This document shows, one piece after another, positions 1 to 8,941 of a DNA stretch of 34,090 nt. Source of the DNA: an uncultured Collinsella sp. (GTDB lineage Bacteria; Actinomycetota; Coriobacteriia; Coriobacteriales; Coriobacteriaceae). The stretch spans positions 1 through 34,090 of the forward strand of contig UQHW01000023.1 of the NCBI GenBank assembly GCA_900540935.1, in the 5' to 3' direction. The stretch's first letter is position 1. Every line of letters begins with the position of its first letter. Made by a program: the position numbers and the translations under genes. The notes under the pieces were generated by a model. The model was not told where the DNA came from. It did not search any database and worked only from the letters and a program-made list of their open reading frames with translations.

Positions 1-955
1 TGGTATCGAGGCCGCGCTTGCGGCAGATCCCGAGATCGAGGTCTTGGCCGTCGGTCCCGCCGAAATCGTCAACCCCTTTGCCGCGGCGCATGCCCGCGTG
101 GAGGCCCTGGAGGCCCCCGACGTCATCAGCATGGAGGACGATCCCATTCGCGCCGTGATGACCAAGCGCAAGTCCTCGATCGTGCTTGCGTGCCGTGCCA
201 TCAAGAAGGGCAATGCGGACGCGTTTTTCTCGGCCGGCTCGACCGGTGCCATGACCGCTGCCGCCACGGCCTACGTCACACCGTTTAGGTATTTGGCAGA
301 GGGCAAGAAGCAGCCGGTCCGTCCGTGCCTGACCAACGCACTGCCCAATCGCGCCGGCGGCCTGACGGTGCTGTGCGATATGGGCGCCAATCCCGATGTC
401 ACGGTGGACGATATGGTGCGCTTCGCCCAGATGGGCTCTGCCTATGCCCGTGTGGTTTTGGGCATTGAGCATCCTCGCGTGGGTCTGCTTGCCAATGGCA
501 CCGAGGACGAGAAGGGCTCCATCTTTACCAAGTCGTGCTTCCCGGCCATGAAGGCAGCGGTTCCCGGCTTTGTGGGCAACTGCGAGGGCACCGATCTTAC
601 GTCGGGCAATTTTGACGTCGTGGTCGCCGATGGCATGTCGGGCAACATCGCGCTCAAGGCCACCGAGGGCGCTGCCAAGTTTTTGCTGCAGGAGCTTAAG
701 GGTGCCTTTATGTCTTCGCTCGGCACGAAGATTGCCGCGCTGCTCATCAAAAAGCAGATGCGCGAGATTAAGGCCAAGCTTTCGGGCGATGCCAAGGGCG
801 GCGCGATCCTGCTGGGCCTGCGCGGCGTCGTGTTGATCGGCCACGGTGCCACGTCGGTCGAGGCCGTCAAGAACGGTACGCTTGCCGCGGCCCAGGCCGT
901 GCGCGCCGGGCTTGTCCAGGACGTTGCCAATTCCATGGACGGTATCGTTTTATAA
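1..955 (+). CDS. plsX: Phosphate acyltransferase PlsX (5' end missing)
   Basis: PlsX converts acyl-ACP to acyl-phosphate, the first step of the PlsX/PlsY route to lysophosphatidic acid, as a peripheral membrane enzyme. The reading frame is open to the left edge, so the gene starts outside the window; about 318 residues are visible of a family length near 330. Visible family motifs are FFSAGSTGAM, the LCDMGANPDV segment, the GLLANGTEDEKG loop and VVADGMSGNIALKATEG. The TTG at 44 is an internal leucine codon, not the start, because family-like sequence (GIEAALAADPEIEVLAVGPAE) continues upstream of it. The gene lies 114 bases ahead of acpP, the usual partnership, since acyl-ACP is the PlsX substrate. 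Identification is firm; only the N-terminus is unseen. Confidence 0.95.
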   Translation, partial: GIEAALAADPEIEVLAVGPAEIVNPFAAAHARVEALEAPDVISMEDDPIRAVMTKRKSSIVLACRAIKKGNADAFFSAGSTGAMTAAATAYVTPFRYLAEGKKQPVRPCLTNALPNRAGGLTVLCDMGANPDVTVDDMVRFAQMGSAYARVVLGIEHPRVGLLANGTEDEKGSIFTKSCFPAMKAAVPGFVGNCEGTDLTSGNFDVVVADGMSGNIALKATEGAAKFLLQELKGAFMSSLGTKIAALLIKKQMREIKAKLSGDAKGGAILLGLRGVVLIGHGATSVEAVKNGTLAAAQAVRAGLVQDVANSMDGIVL

Positions 956-992
956 GAGCCTCGTTACGTGGCTCAACCTGTACCGTGTGGGG

Positions 993-1023
993 TAGAATCG
1001 GAGCCGTATTGCAACGCGGCTCC
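993..1023 (+). promoter_or_regulatory. Possible promoter -10 and small hairpin before acpP
   Basis: In the 114-base plsX-acpP gap, TAGAAT at 993-998 resembles a -10 box, but no good -35 lies at the right distance (TGGCTC at 969-974 is the nearest). It is followed by a 7-bp inverted repeat, GGAGCCG (1000-1006) and CGGCTCC (1017-1023), with a 10-base loop and no T-run. It could be an mRNA leader hairpin or a processing site. Support is weak. Confidence 0.25.
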
Positions 1024-1069
1024 AATTGCCGTGTTGTGTTGTGTTCCATGACATACGAGAGGAAGCGCT

Positions 1070-1312
1070 ATGGACCGCTCCGAAATCTTCGATAAGATCG
1101 CCGAAGTCGCCGCTGACGTGCTCGGCGTTGATGTCGCCGACATTAGCGACGAGACCACTTTTGACGATCTCGATGCCGATTCGCTCGAGCGTCTGCAGCT
1201 GGTGACGGCCATCGAGGACGAGTTCGACCTCGAGATCGATGACGAGACCCTGCTGTCGCTCAACTCTGTCGCCGACGCCGTTGACGCGATCGAAAACGCC
1301 AAGGAGGCCTAA
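1070..1312 (+). CDS. acpP: Acyl carrier protein AcpP
   Basis: This small acidic four-helix protein carries growing fatty acyl chains on a 4'-phosphopantetheine arm. At 80 residues it is the normal length. The attachment motif DADSLERLQLV places the modified serine at residue 38. An AGAGGAAG ribosome-binding site lies just upstream of the ATG. It sits between plsX and rnc, with the rnc start 3 bases past its stop codon, so acpP and rnc are almost certainly co-transcribed. Housekeeping ACP is much more likely than a polyketide-type ACP, given these neighbours and the strongly acidic composition. Confidence 0.96.
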   Translation: MDRSEIFDKIAEVAADVLGVDVADISDETTFDDLDADSLERLQLVTAIEDEFDLEIDDETLLSLNSVADAVDAIENAKEA

Positions 1313-1315
1313 GTC

Positions 1316-2041
1316 TTGGCTTTGTCTGAACGACTCACGCGCGCCCAGGAGATTCTGGGCCATGAGTTCAATAACAAGGTGCTGCTGCGCGCAGCGCTCA
1401 CGCATCCCTCGGCCGTCGAGGGCCAGCCGGTCTCTGCCAGCTATGAGCGCCTTGAGTTTTTGGGAGATTCCATTTTGGGCGCCGTGGTGGCCCGTTCGCT
1501 CTTTGAGTCCTATCCCGAGTTTGACGAGGGCAAACTCACACGCCTGAAGGTGTCCCTTGTCTCGGGCGCCACGCTGTCCGAGGTGTCGCACGAGCTGGGT
1601 ATCGACGACATCATCATCTTTGGCGCCTCCGAGACCGGTACCGGCGCGCGCGGCCTGCACTCGGCGCTTGAGAACGTTTACGAGTCGCTCGTGGGCGCGT
1701 TGTATCTGGATGCCGGTTGGGATGCGGCGGCGGAGTTCATCCACCGTACGCTTAAGCCGCACCTGGCCACCGAGCGAGCCGAGCACCCCGCGAACCCCAA
1801 GTCGTTCTTGCAGGAGTGCGTGCAGGCAGACGGCCACGAGCCTCCCGCGTATAAGCTGGTCGGCTCCGAGGGCCCCGCACATGCGCCCACCTTTACCGCT
1901 GTGGTGCTCATCGACGGTATTCGCCAGGGCCGCGGCACCGGGTCCTCCAAGAAGGAGGCCGAGGGGGCCGCTGCACTCGAGGCGCTCGACCGCATGGGCT
2001 ACACCACCAACGGCGTGATTCTTAACAAGAAGCCTGTTTAA
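1316..2041 (+). CDS. rnc: Ribonuclease III
   Basis: RNase III is an Mg-dependent endonuclease specific for double-stranded RNA; it matures rRNA precursors and processes structured mRNAs. The N-terminal catalytic domain shows the signature ERLEFLGDSILG and the second acidic cluster NVYESLVGALYLDAG, which carry the metal-binding Glu and Asp residues. The C-terminal third (from about NPKSFLQECVQ, ending GSSKKEAEGAAALEAL) is a double-stranded-RNA-binding domain. The 241-residue length is standard. The start is TTG at 1316, chosen because AAGGAGG at the end of acpP is correctly spaced from it and no better in-frame start lies nearby. It is part of the acpP-rnc-smc-ftsY-ffh run. Confidence 0.95.
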   Translation: MALSERLTRAQEILGHEFNNKVLLRAALTHPSAVEGQPVSASYERLEFLGDSILGAVVARSLFESYPEFDEGKLTRLKVSLVSGATLSEVSHELGIDDIIIFGASETGTGARGLHSALENVYESLVGALYLDAGWDAAAEFIHRTLKPHLATERAEHPANPKSFLQECVQADGHEPPAYKLVGSEGPAHAPTFTAVVLIDGIRQGRGTGSSKKEAEGAAALEALDRMGYTTNGVILNKKPV

Positions 2042-2051
2042 GCGAGGAACC

Positions 2052-5000
2052 GTGTATCTCAAGTCCCTCACGCTCAAAGGGTTCAAGTCGTTTGCCGACC
2101 GCGCCCATATGTCATTTGAGCCGGGCCTGACCGTCATCGTCGGTCCCAACGGCTCGGGAAAATCGAACATCTCCGACTCGATTCTGTGGGTCCTGGGCGA
2201 GCAGAGTGCCAAGCAGCTGCGCGGCCAGGCCATGGAGGATGTCATCTTCTCGGGCTCGTCGGCGCGCAAGCCGGTGGGTGTCGCCGAGGTCACGCTGGTG
2301 CTCGATAACTCGGACCATTTGCTGCCCGTCGACTTTGACGAGGTCGCCATTACCCGTCGCATGTACCGCTCGGGCGAAAGCGAGTACCTCATCAACTCGA
2401 GCCCGTGCCGCCTGATGGACATTCAGGACATCCTGCACGATTCGGGCCTGGGCAAGGATACGCATTCCATCATCAGCCAGGGCAAGCTCGATGCCATTTT
2501 GCAGAGCCGCCCCGAGGAGCGCCGCGCCCTTATTGAGGAGGCTGCCGGCATCTCCAAGCACAAGCGCCGCAAGGAGCGTGCGCTCAAAAAGATTAAATCG
2601 ATGGACGAGCACCTGACCCGTGCCCGCGACATCAATAAGGAGATCGCCCGCCAGCTGCGGCCGCTGGAGCGTCAGGTCGATCGCGCGCGCAAGTACAAAG
2701 AGCTGTCCTCGCGTGCGAACGAGCTTACGCAGATGCTGGCCGTCGACGAGCTTCGTTCGCTGCAGTCGCAGTGGAACGACCTGGAGAGCCGCTCTAAGGA
2801 GGGCGCTGCCGAGCTTGAGCTTGCGCAGTACCGCCTGGGCGAAAAGGAGCGCGAGCTCGAGAAGCTCCAAGTTATGCTCGAAGAAAAGGGCCTGTTTGTG
2901 GGCGACTTGGGCGAGCAGCGCCGCCATATGCAAGATGTGGTCGGTCGCATTAACTCAGACATGCGTCTGCTCGAGGAAAAGGGCCATAACATGGTGTCGC
3001 GCTTGTCTGACATGCGCGGCCAGATCTCGAGCTCCGAGCATCAGCGCCGTCGCGTGGTCGAGGAGCTCGAGGACGCACGTGCTCAGCTCGAGGAAGTGAC
3101 CGGCGCGCATATGCAGGCCCAGGAGGACGTCGACGCCGCTGGTCCTGCCGCCGCCGAGCTCCACGAGCGTCGCGTGGCGCTCGACAATCAGATTTCGCAG
3201 CTCACGCGCGAGCAGCGCGATGTGCAGCGTGTGGCCGATAACGCCGCGCTCGAACTTGCCAAGGTGAAGGACTCGCTGAGCAATGCCGAGGTCGAGGACA
3301 ACATGTACGCCTCGCGCCTGGAGCAGATCGACGAGCAGCTCGAGGAGGTCACGGCCTCGCTCGAGAGCCGTCGCGACCGCGCTGAGGAACTTGACGGTGC
3401 GCTCAATCAGTCCCGCCAGGCCCAGATTGATGCGCGCGAGGCCACCGAGGTCGCCCGTGCGGCGTTGAAGGACTTGCGTAATCGCGAGAGTGAGGCGCGC
3501 AACAAGCTGTCCGAGGTGCGCTCGGAGCTTGCCAGCCAAAAGAAGCTCGATGCCCGCATGGCCGACAGCTCGCCGCTGGTGAGCCGTCTGATGGGCGCGA
3601 TGGGCGATGATGTCTCGGGTCGTCTGGGCGACGTGCTCGAGGCTCCTCGTGAGCTCGAGGGCCTGGTCGAGCAGCTGCTTGCTGGCGATATCGATGCCTT
3701 GCTGTTTGATGACGCCGCTACGCTTGAGCGCGCCGGTCGTGCGGCTCTGGACCAAAAGAAGGCCTCGGGCGAGGCGCTGCTGGTGGGTCGCGGCGTGAGC
3801 GGCTCTGCTGCTGCCAAGGGCGCTGCCGGTTCTCGTTTGGTCGACCGTCTGTCCGTGCGTTCCGGGTATGGCCCGGTTGTCGAGGCCCTGCTCGGCGGCT
3901 ATTACGTGGTCGATGACTTGGCTGCCGCGCTGGCCGCGCCCGTCGTTGACGGTGTGACCTACGTGACACCCGATGGCGCTCGTGTGAGCTGTGGCGGTCT
4001 GGTGCGCGTGGGGCTCGATGCCGGCGAGGCTTCGGGTGCCCTGGAGCGCAAGCGTCGCATTCGCGAGCTGGAGGGCCTTGAGCCCGATTTGGCTGCCGTG
4101 TTTGAGCATGTGTCGGATCAGGTCGTCGAGGCCAATGCGGCCGTCGAGGAGGCGCGTGCCGCCGAGGGCGATGCCGCCGGCGAGATCGCCCGTCTTGAGG
4201 GCGAGCGCCGCTCGCTGCTCTCCGAGATCGGCCGCCTGGAGCAAAGCGCCAACAACGCCGAGGTCGAGCGCGTGCGCATCTCCAAGCGCCGCGAGCAGGC
4301 CGCCGAGGCCGTTCGCGCTGCGCGCCCGCGCGTGGACGAGCTCACCCGTTCGCGTGACGAGGCCCGCGCGCAGGCAAGCGACCTGGGTCTCCAGATTGCC
4401 GAAGCCAACGACGAGCTCGATCGCGTGCGTCGTGACGATTCCGAGGCAGCCGGCAAGCTCGCCGATGCCAAGGTCCGCCTGGCTCAGACGAGCGAGCGTC
4501 TGCGTTCGCTGAAGGGCCGCGTGCCCGACCTGGAGCATCGCCTGGAGGGCATCGACCGCCGTATCCGCGGAACACGCCAGGCTTCGCGCTCGCTCGAGTT
4601 GCTGCGTCTGCGCGTCGACCCCATGCACGAGCGCTATTCGGCCCTTCTGGAGCGCGCGTCGGATTGGGCCGCGCGTCTGCGTGACCAGGCTTCGCTCGAG
4701 GAGGCGGACTCGGCCTCGCTTAAGAAGACCATCGAAGGCGCCAAGGCCGAGGTTTCTCGTGCCAAGGAGCGGGTTGATGCCGCCACGGCGACGCAAAACG
4801 AGTTCAAGGTCGCACGCGGCAAGCTCGAGGTGCAGGTGGAGGCGGCCATCAAGGCCATTACCGCCGATGGCACCACGGTGCTCGAGGAAGCGCTTATGCT
4901 TCCTGCACCTACCGACCGCGACGCCGCCGAGCGCGAGCTCAATCAGCTCGTGCGCCAGATCAACAATCTGGGCCCTGTGAACCAGGTTGCCATGGAGGAG

Positions 5001-5588
5001 TACGAGCAACTCAAGCGCCGCGCCGATTACATCGAGGAGCAGCTGGCCGATCTTGAGAGCGCACGCAAGGCGCTCACCAAGATCACGGTGGCCATCGACC
5101 GTAAGATGCGTAAGGCCTTCCTGGTGACCTTTGAGAGGGTCGATGCGAACTTCCGCGAGATCTTCGCCATGCTGTTCCCGGGTGGCCAGGCGCATCTGGA
5201 GATGACCGACCCCGAGCATCCCGCCGAGACGGGCATCGAGGTCGTGGCGCAGCCGCGCGGCAAGCGCATCACCAAGATGATGCTCATGTCGGGCGGCGAG
5301 AAGAGCCTGACGGCGCTCGCCCTGCTCTTTGCCGTGTATCGCACGCGTACGGTGCCGTTCTATGTGCTGGACGAGGTCGAGGCGGCGCTCGATGACGCCA
5401 ACCTGTCCAAGCTCATCGGCGCGCTCGATGTTTTGCGTTCCGATACGCAGCTCTTGGTTATCTCGCATCAGCGCCGTACTATGGAGGACGCTGACGTCCT
5501 CTACGGCGTCTCGATGCAAGCCGACGGCGTCAGCCACGTCGTCTCGCAAAAACTCGATCGCGAAACCGGAAAGGTCGTGAATGCATAA
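2052..5588 (+). CDS. smc: Chromosome segregation ATPase SMC
   Basis: SMC forms the core of bacterial condensin with ScpA and ScpB; it folds the chromosome and helps sister segregation. The 1178-residue length is typical. The N-terminal head has the Walker A motif GPNGSGKSN (about residues 31-39). Long coiled coils flank a hinge near residues 520-660, where the sequence becomes Gly-rich. The C-terminal head has the ABC signature LMSGGEKSLTALALLF (about 1077) and Walker B FYVLDEVEAALDDAN (about 1102). The start is GTG at 2052 with GAGG six bases upstream. The stop overlaps the ftsY start by one base (TAATG), a sign of translational coupling. Neighbours rnc and ftsY are the common ones in Gram-positive bacteria. 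Confidence 0.97.
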   Translation: MYLKSLTLKGFKSFADRAHMSFEPGLTVIVGPNGSGKSNISDSILWVLGEQSAKQLRGQAMEDVIFSGSSARKPVGVAEVTLVLDNSDHLLPVDFDEVAITRRMYRSGESEYLINSSPCRLMDIQDILHDSGLGKDTHSIISQGKLDAILQSRPEERRALIEEAAGISKHKRRKERALKKIKSMDEHLTRARDINKEIARQLRPLERQVDRARKYKELSSRANELTQMLAVDELRSLQSQWNDLESRSKEGAAELELAQYRLGEKERELEKLQVMLEEKGLFVGDLGEQRRHMQDVVGRINSDMRLLEEKGHNMVSRLSDMRGQISSSEHQRRRVVEELEDARAQLEEVTGAHMQAQEDVDAAGPAAAELHERRVALDNQISQLTREQRDVQRVADNAALELAKVKDSLSNAEVEDNMYASRLEQIDEQLEEVTASLESRRDRAEELDGALNQSRQAQIDAREATEVARAALKDLRNRESEARNKLSEVRSELASQKKLDARMADSSPLVSRLMGAMGDDVSGRLGDVLEAPRELEGLVEQLLAGDIDALLFDDAATLERAGRAALDQKKASGEALLVGRGVSGSAAAKGAAGSRLVDRLSVRSGYGPVVEALLGGYYVVDDLAAALAAPVVDGVTYVTPDGARVSCGGLVRVGLDAGEASGALERKRRIRELEGLEPDLAAVFEHVSDQVVEANAAVEEARAAEGDAAGEIARLEGERRSLLSEIGRLEQSANNAEVERVRISKRREQAAEAVRAARPRVDELTRSRDEARAQASDLGLQIAEANDELDRVRRDDSEAAGKLADAKVRLAQTSERLRSLKGRVPDLEHRLEGIDRRIRGTRQASRSLELLRLRVDPMHERYSALLERASDWAARLRDQASLEEADSASLKKTIEGAKAEVSRAKERVDAATATQNEFKVARGKLEVQVEAAIKAITADGTTVLEEALMLPAPTDRDAAERELNQLVRQINNLGPVNQVAMEEYEQLKRRADYIEEQLADLESARKALTKITVAIDRKMRKAFLVTFERVDANFREIFAMLFPGGQAHLEMTDPEHPAETGIEVVAQPRGKRITKMMLMSGGEKSLTALALLFAVYRTRTVPFYVLDEVEAALDDANLSKLIGALDVLRSDTQLLVISHQRRTMEDADVLYGVSMQADGVSHVVSQKLDRETGKVVNA

Positions 5589-6505
5589 TGGGATTCTTCG
5601 ATGCTCTCTCGCGCGGACTTGAGCGCAGCCGCGAGGCCCTCAACGAGGTCTTTTACTTTGGCGGCGAGGTCGACGAGGATTTTTGGGAGGACCTAGAGGA
5701 CACTCTCGTCATGGGTGACATGGGTGCCGAGGTCGCGATTAAGGTGTCCGATGACCTGCGCGATGCCGCGGCCAAGAAGAACCTCAAGACCGCCCCGCAA
5801 CTCCGTCGCGCCCTGGCCGAGCAGCTCGAGCAACATTTTGTGCCCGTTGAGCGCGATCCGTTCGCCGACACGCCGAGCTGCGTGCTGTTTGTGGGCATTA
5901 ACGGTGCCGGCAAGACCACGACGGTCGGCAAGATCGCGAGTGCCATGGCTGCCCGCGGCAAGAACGTCGTGATCGGCTCAGCCGACACCTTCCGCGCCGC
6001 CGCCATTGAGCAGCTCGATGTGTGGGGCCAGCGCGCCGGTGTCCCCGTCATCAAGCGCGACCGCGGCTCCGACCCGGCGAGCGTTTGCTACGACGTGCTC
6101 GACGAGGCCGACAAGCGCGGCAGCGACCTGGTACTTATCGACACCGCCGGTCGTCTGCACACGAGCCCCGAGCTCATGCGCGAGCTTGCCAAGGTGGTCA
6201 ACGTGACGCGTAAGCGCGCCGCCAATATGGCCGCCGGCCCCATGCCCGTCTCGGTTGTCCTCGTGATCGATGCCGCGACAGGCCAAAACGGTCTGAACCA
6301 GGCGCTTGAGTTTAACGAGGCGTTGGGTCTGGACGGTATTATCATGACAAAGCTCGACGGCACGGCAAAGGGCGGCATCGCCATGGCCGTGGCCGAGAAA
6401 CTCAAGCTCCCGATCCTGCGCATCGGCGTGGGCGAGCAGGTCGATGACCTGCAGGAGTTCAATGCCAAAGATTTCTGCCGCGCCCTGGTGGGCGAGTCCA
6501 ACTAA
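5588..6505 (+). CDS. ftsY: SRP receptor GTPase FtsY
   Basis: FtsY is the membrane-associated receptor for the signal recognition particle and delivers ribosomes translating membrane proteins to SecYEG. At 305 residues it is a short form with the NG domain only, lacking the long acidic A domain of E. coli FtsY. The G1 loop GINGAGKTTTVGKIA, the DTAGRLHT G3 motif, TKLDGTAKGG and the closing GVGEQVDDLQEF segment are all visible. Its ATG overlaps the smc stop by one base. It is followed after 10 bases by ffh, its GTPase partner, so the two halves of the SRP targeting machine are made together. Confidence 0.96.
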   Translation: MGFFDALSRGLERSREALNEVFYFGGEVDEDFWEDLEDTLVMGDMGAEVAIKVSDDLRDAAAKKNLKTAPQLRRALAEQLEQHFVPVERDPFADTPSCVLFVGINGAGKTTTVGKIASAMAARGKNVVIGSADTFRAAAIEQLDVWGQRAGVPVIKRDRGSDPASVCYDVLDEADKRGSDLVLIDTAGRLHTSPELMRELAKVVNVTRKRAANMAAGPMPVSVVLVIDAATGQNGLNQALEFNEALGLDGIIMTKLDGTAKGGIAMAVAEKLKLPILRIGVGEQVDDLQEFNAKDFCRALVGESN

Positions 6506-6515
6506 GGAGTAACCA

Positions 6516-7991
6516 GTGTTTGATTCCCTGAGCGATCGCCTCAACGACACATTTGACCGCCTGCGCGGCAAGGGTAAGCTGACCGAGGCCGATATTACTT
6601 CTGCCATGCGCGACATTCGCATGGCGTTGCTCGAGGCCGACGTTAACTTTAAGGTCGTCAAGGAGTTCGTTGCCAAGACCAAGGAGCGCTGCATGACCGC
6701 CGAGGTCATGGAGTCGTTGTCGCCGGCACAAAACGTCGTCAAGATCGTGCTCGACGAGCTCACCGAGATGCTCGGCTCCACCGAGAGCAAGCTCGTTTTT
6801 AGCAACCGCATTCCCAATGTCATCATGCTCGTGGGCCTGCAGGGCTCCGGTAAGACCACGGCAGCCGTAAAGTTGGCCTACCTTCTCAAGAAGCAGGGCC
6901 GCTCGCCGCTGCTCGCCGCGTGCGACGTCTACCGTCCCGCCGCTGCCGACCAGCTGGCCACGCTTGGCGGCGAGATCGGCGTGCCGGTCTTCCGCGGTGA
7001 CGGCGCGCATCCGGTCGACATCGCCAAGGGCGCCATTCAGGAGGCCGTCGACCACCTGCGCGACGTGGTCATCGTCGATACCGCCGGTCGTCTGCAGATC
7101 GACGAGCAGATGATGCAGGAGGCCGTGGACATCAAGAAGGCCGTCAAGCCCGATCAGGTGCTGATGGTTGTCGATGCCATGACCGGCCAGGATATCGTCA
7201 ACGTCGTCTCGACCTTCGCCGATCGCACCGACTTTGACGGTGTGATCATCTCCAAGCTCGACGGCGACGCCCGCGGCGGCGGCGCGCTTTCCGTGCGCCA
7301 GGTGACCGGCAAGCCCATCAAGTTCGTGAGCATGGGCGAGAAGCCCGATTCGCTGGAGCCGTTCTACCCCGACCGCATGGCCAAGCGCATCTTGGGCATG
7401 GGCGATGTTGTCGGCATCATCGAGAAGGCCCAGGAGGCGGCTGACGCCGAGCAGCTCGAGGCTGCCGAGCGTATGCTGCGCGAGGGCTTTACCATGAACG
7501 ACATGCTCGACCAGATGAAGGCTGTCAAGAAGATGGGCGGCATGAAGGGCATTCTGGGCATGCTCCCCGGTGGCCAGCGTGCGCTCAATCAGATGGGCGG
7601 CAACCTGGACGAGGGCATCTTCGACAAGAACGAGGCCATCATCATGTCGATGACCAAGGAGGAGCGTCTGCGTCCCTCTATCATCAACGGCCAGCGCCGC
7701 GCCCGCATCGCCAAGGGCGCCGGTGTGACCCCCACTGAGGTCAACAGCCTTATGAAGCAGTGGGGCGAGATGAACAAGATGATGGGCCGCATGCGCACGA
7801 TGGCCAATCAAGCGCAGGCCGGCGGCAAGAAGGGCAAAAAGGGTAAGAAGGGCAAAAAGATGCGCATGCCCAATATTCCCGGTCTGGATGCCATGGGCCT
7901 GGGCGGCATGGGTGGCCTGGGAACGGGCGGCCCCAAGTCCGATATGGATCTCCTGCGCCAGATGGAAGCGCAGATGCGCAATAAGAAATAG
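6516..7991 (+). CDS. ffh: Signal recognition particle protein Ffh/SRP54
   Basis: Ffh binds 4.5S/scRNA and signal peptides and pairs with FtsY. It is 491 residues long. The NG domain has GLQGSGKTTAAVKLA, DTAGRLQID and SKLDGDARGGGALS. The C-terminal M domain is methionine-rich, with GMKGILGMLPGG and the RNA-binding stretch RPSIINGQRRARIAKGAGV. After the M domain come a lysine/glycine tract (KKGKKGKKGKK) and a Gly/Met-rich tail, an extension seen in several Gram-positive Ffh proteins. The start is GTG at 6516 with AAGGAG upstream. It is the last gene of the run; a hairpin follows it. Confidence 0.97.
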   Translation: MFDSLSDRLNDTFDRLRGKGKLTEADITSAMRDIRMALLEADVNFKVVKEFVAKTKERCMTAEVMESLSPAQNVVKIVLDELTEMLGSTESKLVFSNRIPNVIMLVGLQGSGKTTAAVKLAYLLKKQGRSPLLAACDVYRPAAADQLATLGGEIGVPVFRGDGAHPVDIAKGAIQEAVDHLRDVVIVDTAGRLQIDEQMMQEAVDIKKAVKPDQVLMVVDAMTGQDIVNVVSTFADRTDFDGVIISKLDGDARGGGALSVRQVTGKPIKFVSMGEKPDSLEPFYPDRMAKRILGMGDVVGIIEKAQEAADAEQLEAAERMLREGFTMNDMLDQMKAVKKMGGMKGILGMLPGGQRALNQMGGNLDEGIFDKNEAIIMSMTKEERLRPSIINGQRRARIAKGAGVTPTEVNSLMKQWGEMNKMMGRMRTMANQAQAGGKKGKKGKKGKKMRMPNIPGLDAMGLGGMGGLGTGGPKSDMDLLRQMEAQMRNKK

Positions 7992-8016
7992 GGCTGTAAT
8001 TCCAGCTTGATATGGC

Positions 8017-8048
8017 AAAGGCCACTCGGAAGCTACCGGGTGGCCTTT
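8017..8048 (+). terminator. Terminator hairpin after ffh
   Basis: AAAGGCCAC (8017-8025) pairs with the GTGGCCTTT ending at 8048, with further CGG/CCG-type pairing inside the loop. It is followed by TGTTGTTGG, only moderately T-rich. It lies 26 bases after the ffh stop and faces the convergent DUF134/NifX gene. The A-run on the left arm could let it act in both directions. Confidence 0.65.
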
Positions 8049-8111
8049 GTTGTTGGCTTTGATTGCTGGGTTGCGTTCAGCGTCGCACCCCGAGCTCGCG
8101 GTGCCGTGCCG

Positions 8112-8876
8112 TTAGTGGCAGCCGCAGCCCTCGTGGCCCTCGTGCTCGTGATGGCCGTGGCGGCCGCAGGACTCGCCATGCTCGTGGGTGTGCTCGTGGT
8201 CATGGCCGTGGCAGTCGCAGGTGGCCTCGCCGGTCTGCGCGAGCGTGCCGGCAATGAGGGCCTCGACGCAGGCGTCGCAGCTGCCCTGGGCGCCTGCATA
8301 GACCGTGATGCCGGCCTGGGTGAGCGCGTTGATGGCGCCGCCGCCGATACCACCGCAGATGAGCGTGTCAACGCCGCCGTTGGCAAGCAGGCCCGCTAAG
8401 GCGCCGTGACCGGTGCCGCCGGTGCCTACGACCTGCTCGTTGAGCACCTTGCCGTCCTGGATGTCGTAGATCTTGAACTGTTCTGTGCGGCCAAAGTGCA
8501 TAAAGATGTTGCCGTTGTCGTACGTCGTTGCCACCCTCATGGTGCCGACCTCCTTTGCTGGCCATGCGGCCGTCGTTGTGGTGATGGGGGAGTACGCGAT
8601 ATTGCCGCCCTCGATGACAATCGCCCGTCCATTGACCAGCGCGTTTGCCACCTTGCGATGCGCGCGGCTGCAAATTGCCGCAACCGTGGCGCGGGCAATG
8701 CCCATGTGCTGGGCGACGGCCTCTTGATTGAGGCCTTCCAGGTCGCACAGCCGCAGGACTTCGAGCTCGTCGACCGTCATATCGATGGCGTCTCCACTGG
8801 CTAGGCCGTCAGGGGTAAAGCCGCGGTATTCGGGGATGATCCCGACGCGGCGCAGTTTTTCGCGTCTTCCTGCCAT
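8112..8876 (-). CDS. DUF134 (UPF0251) HTH fused to NifX/NifB-like domain with Cys/His-rich tail
   Basis: Three parts are visible in 254 residues. Residues 1-92 match the DUF134/UPF0251 family: RREKLRRVGIIPEYRGFTP at the front, then a sigma-70-region-4-like helix-turn-helix (LNQEAVAQHMGIARATVAAI). Residues about 112-210 match the dinitrogenase iron-molybdenum cofactor domain (NifX/NafY/NifB C-terminal family), with MHFGRTEQFKIYDI and a GGIGGGAINAL loop. The last about 40 residues are Cys/His-rich (CDCHGHDHEHTHEHGESCG and onward), a likely metal-binding tail. No other nif genes are near, so nitrogen fixation is not implied; such proteins are often linked to Fe-S cluster carriers of the Mrp type. 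The ATG at 8876 is preferred over the upstream GTG because AAGGAG is correctly spaced only from the ATG. The fusion suggests a DNA-binding sensor of metal or Fe-S status, which is inference. Confidence 0.85.
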   Translation of the reverse strand: MAGRREKLRRVGIIPEYRGFTPDGLASGDAIDMTVDELEVLRLCDLEGLNQEAVAQHMGIARATVAAICSRAHRKVANALVNGRAIVIEGGNIAYSPITTTTAAWPAKEVGTMRVATTYDNGNIFMHFGRTEQFKIYDIQDGKVLNEQVVGTGGTGHGALAGLLANGGVDTLICGGIGGGAINALTQAGITVYAGAQGSCDACVEALIAGTLAQTGEATCDCHGHDHEHTHEHGESCGRHGHHEHEGHEGCGCH

Positions 8877-8890
8877 GCGCACTCCTTATC

Positions 8891-8902
8891 TGACATATGT
8901 CA
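8891..8902. promoter_or_regulatory. Palindromic operator candidate, proximal copy
   Basis: TGACATATGTCA is a perfect 12-base palindrome between the Shine-Dalgarno and the -10 box of the minus-strand DUF134/NifX gene, overlapping its likely transcription start. A second copy of the same core lies 53 bases away. A regulator bound here would be expected to block transcription of that gene. Confidence 0.6.
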
Positions 8903-8907
8903 ACAAT

Positions 8908-8935
8908 AGAATAGCGAACGCGCAGAATTGCGCAA
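8908..8935 (-). promoter_or_regulatory. Probable promoter of the DUF134/NifX gene
   Basis: Read on the minus strand, TTGCGC (8935-8930) is followed by a 16-base spacer and TATTCT (8913-8908), giving a plausible sigma-70-type promoter. Transcription would begin near 8901, at the edge of one of the two flanking palindromes. The spacer also holds a perfect 5-bp inverted repeat, GCGCA/TGCGC (8920-8933). Confidence 0.5.
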
Positions 8936-8941
8936 GGAATT

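Noticed and set aside
950..2422. 490-codon minus-strand open frame across acpP-rnc-smc start
   Set aside because: It is antisense to three well-conserved genes, has no recognisable domain, and reflects G+C-rich codon bias.
2955..5549. 864-codon minus-strand open frame opposite smc
   Set aside because: It mirrors smc codons; the composition is Leu/Ala/Arg/His without motifs.
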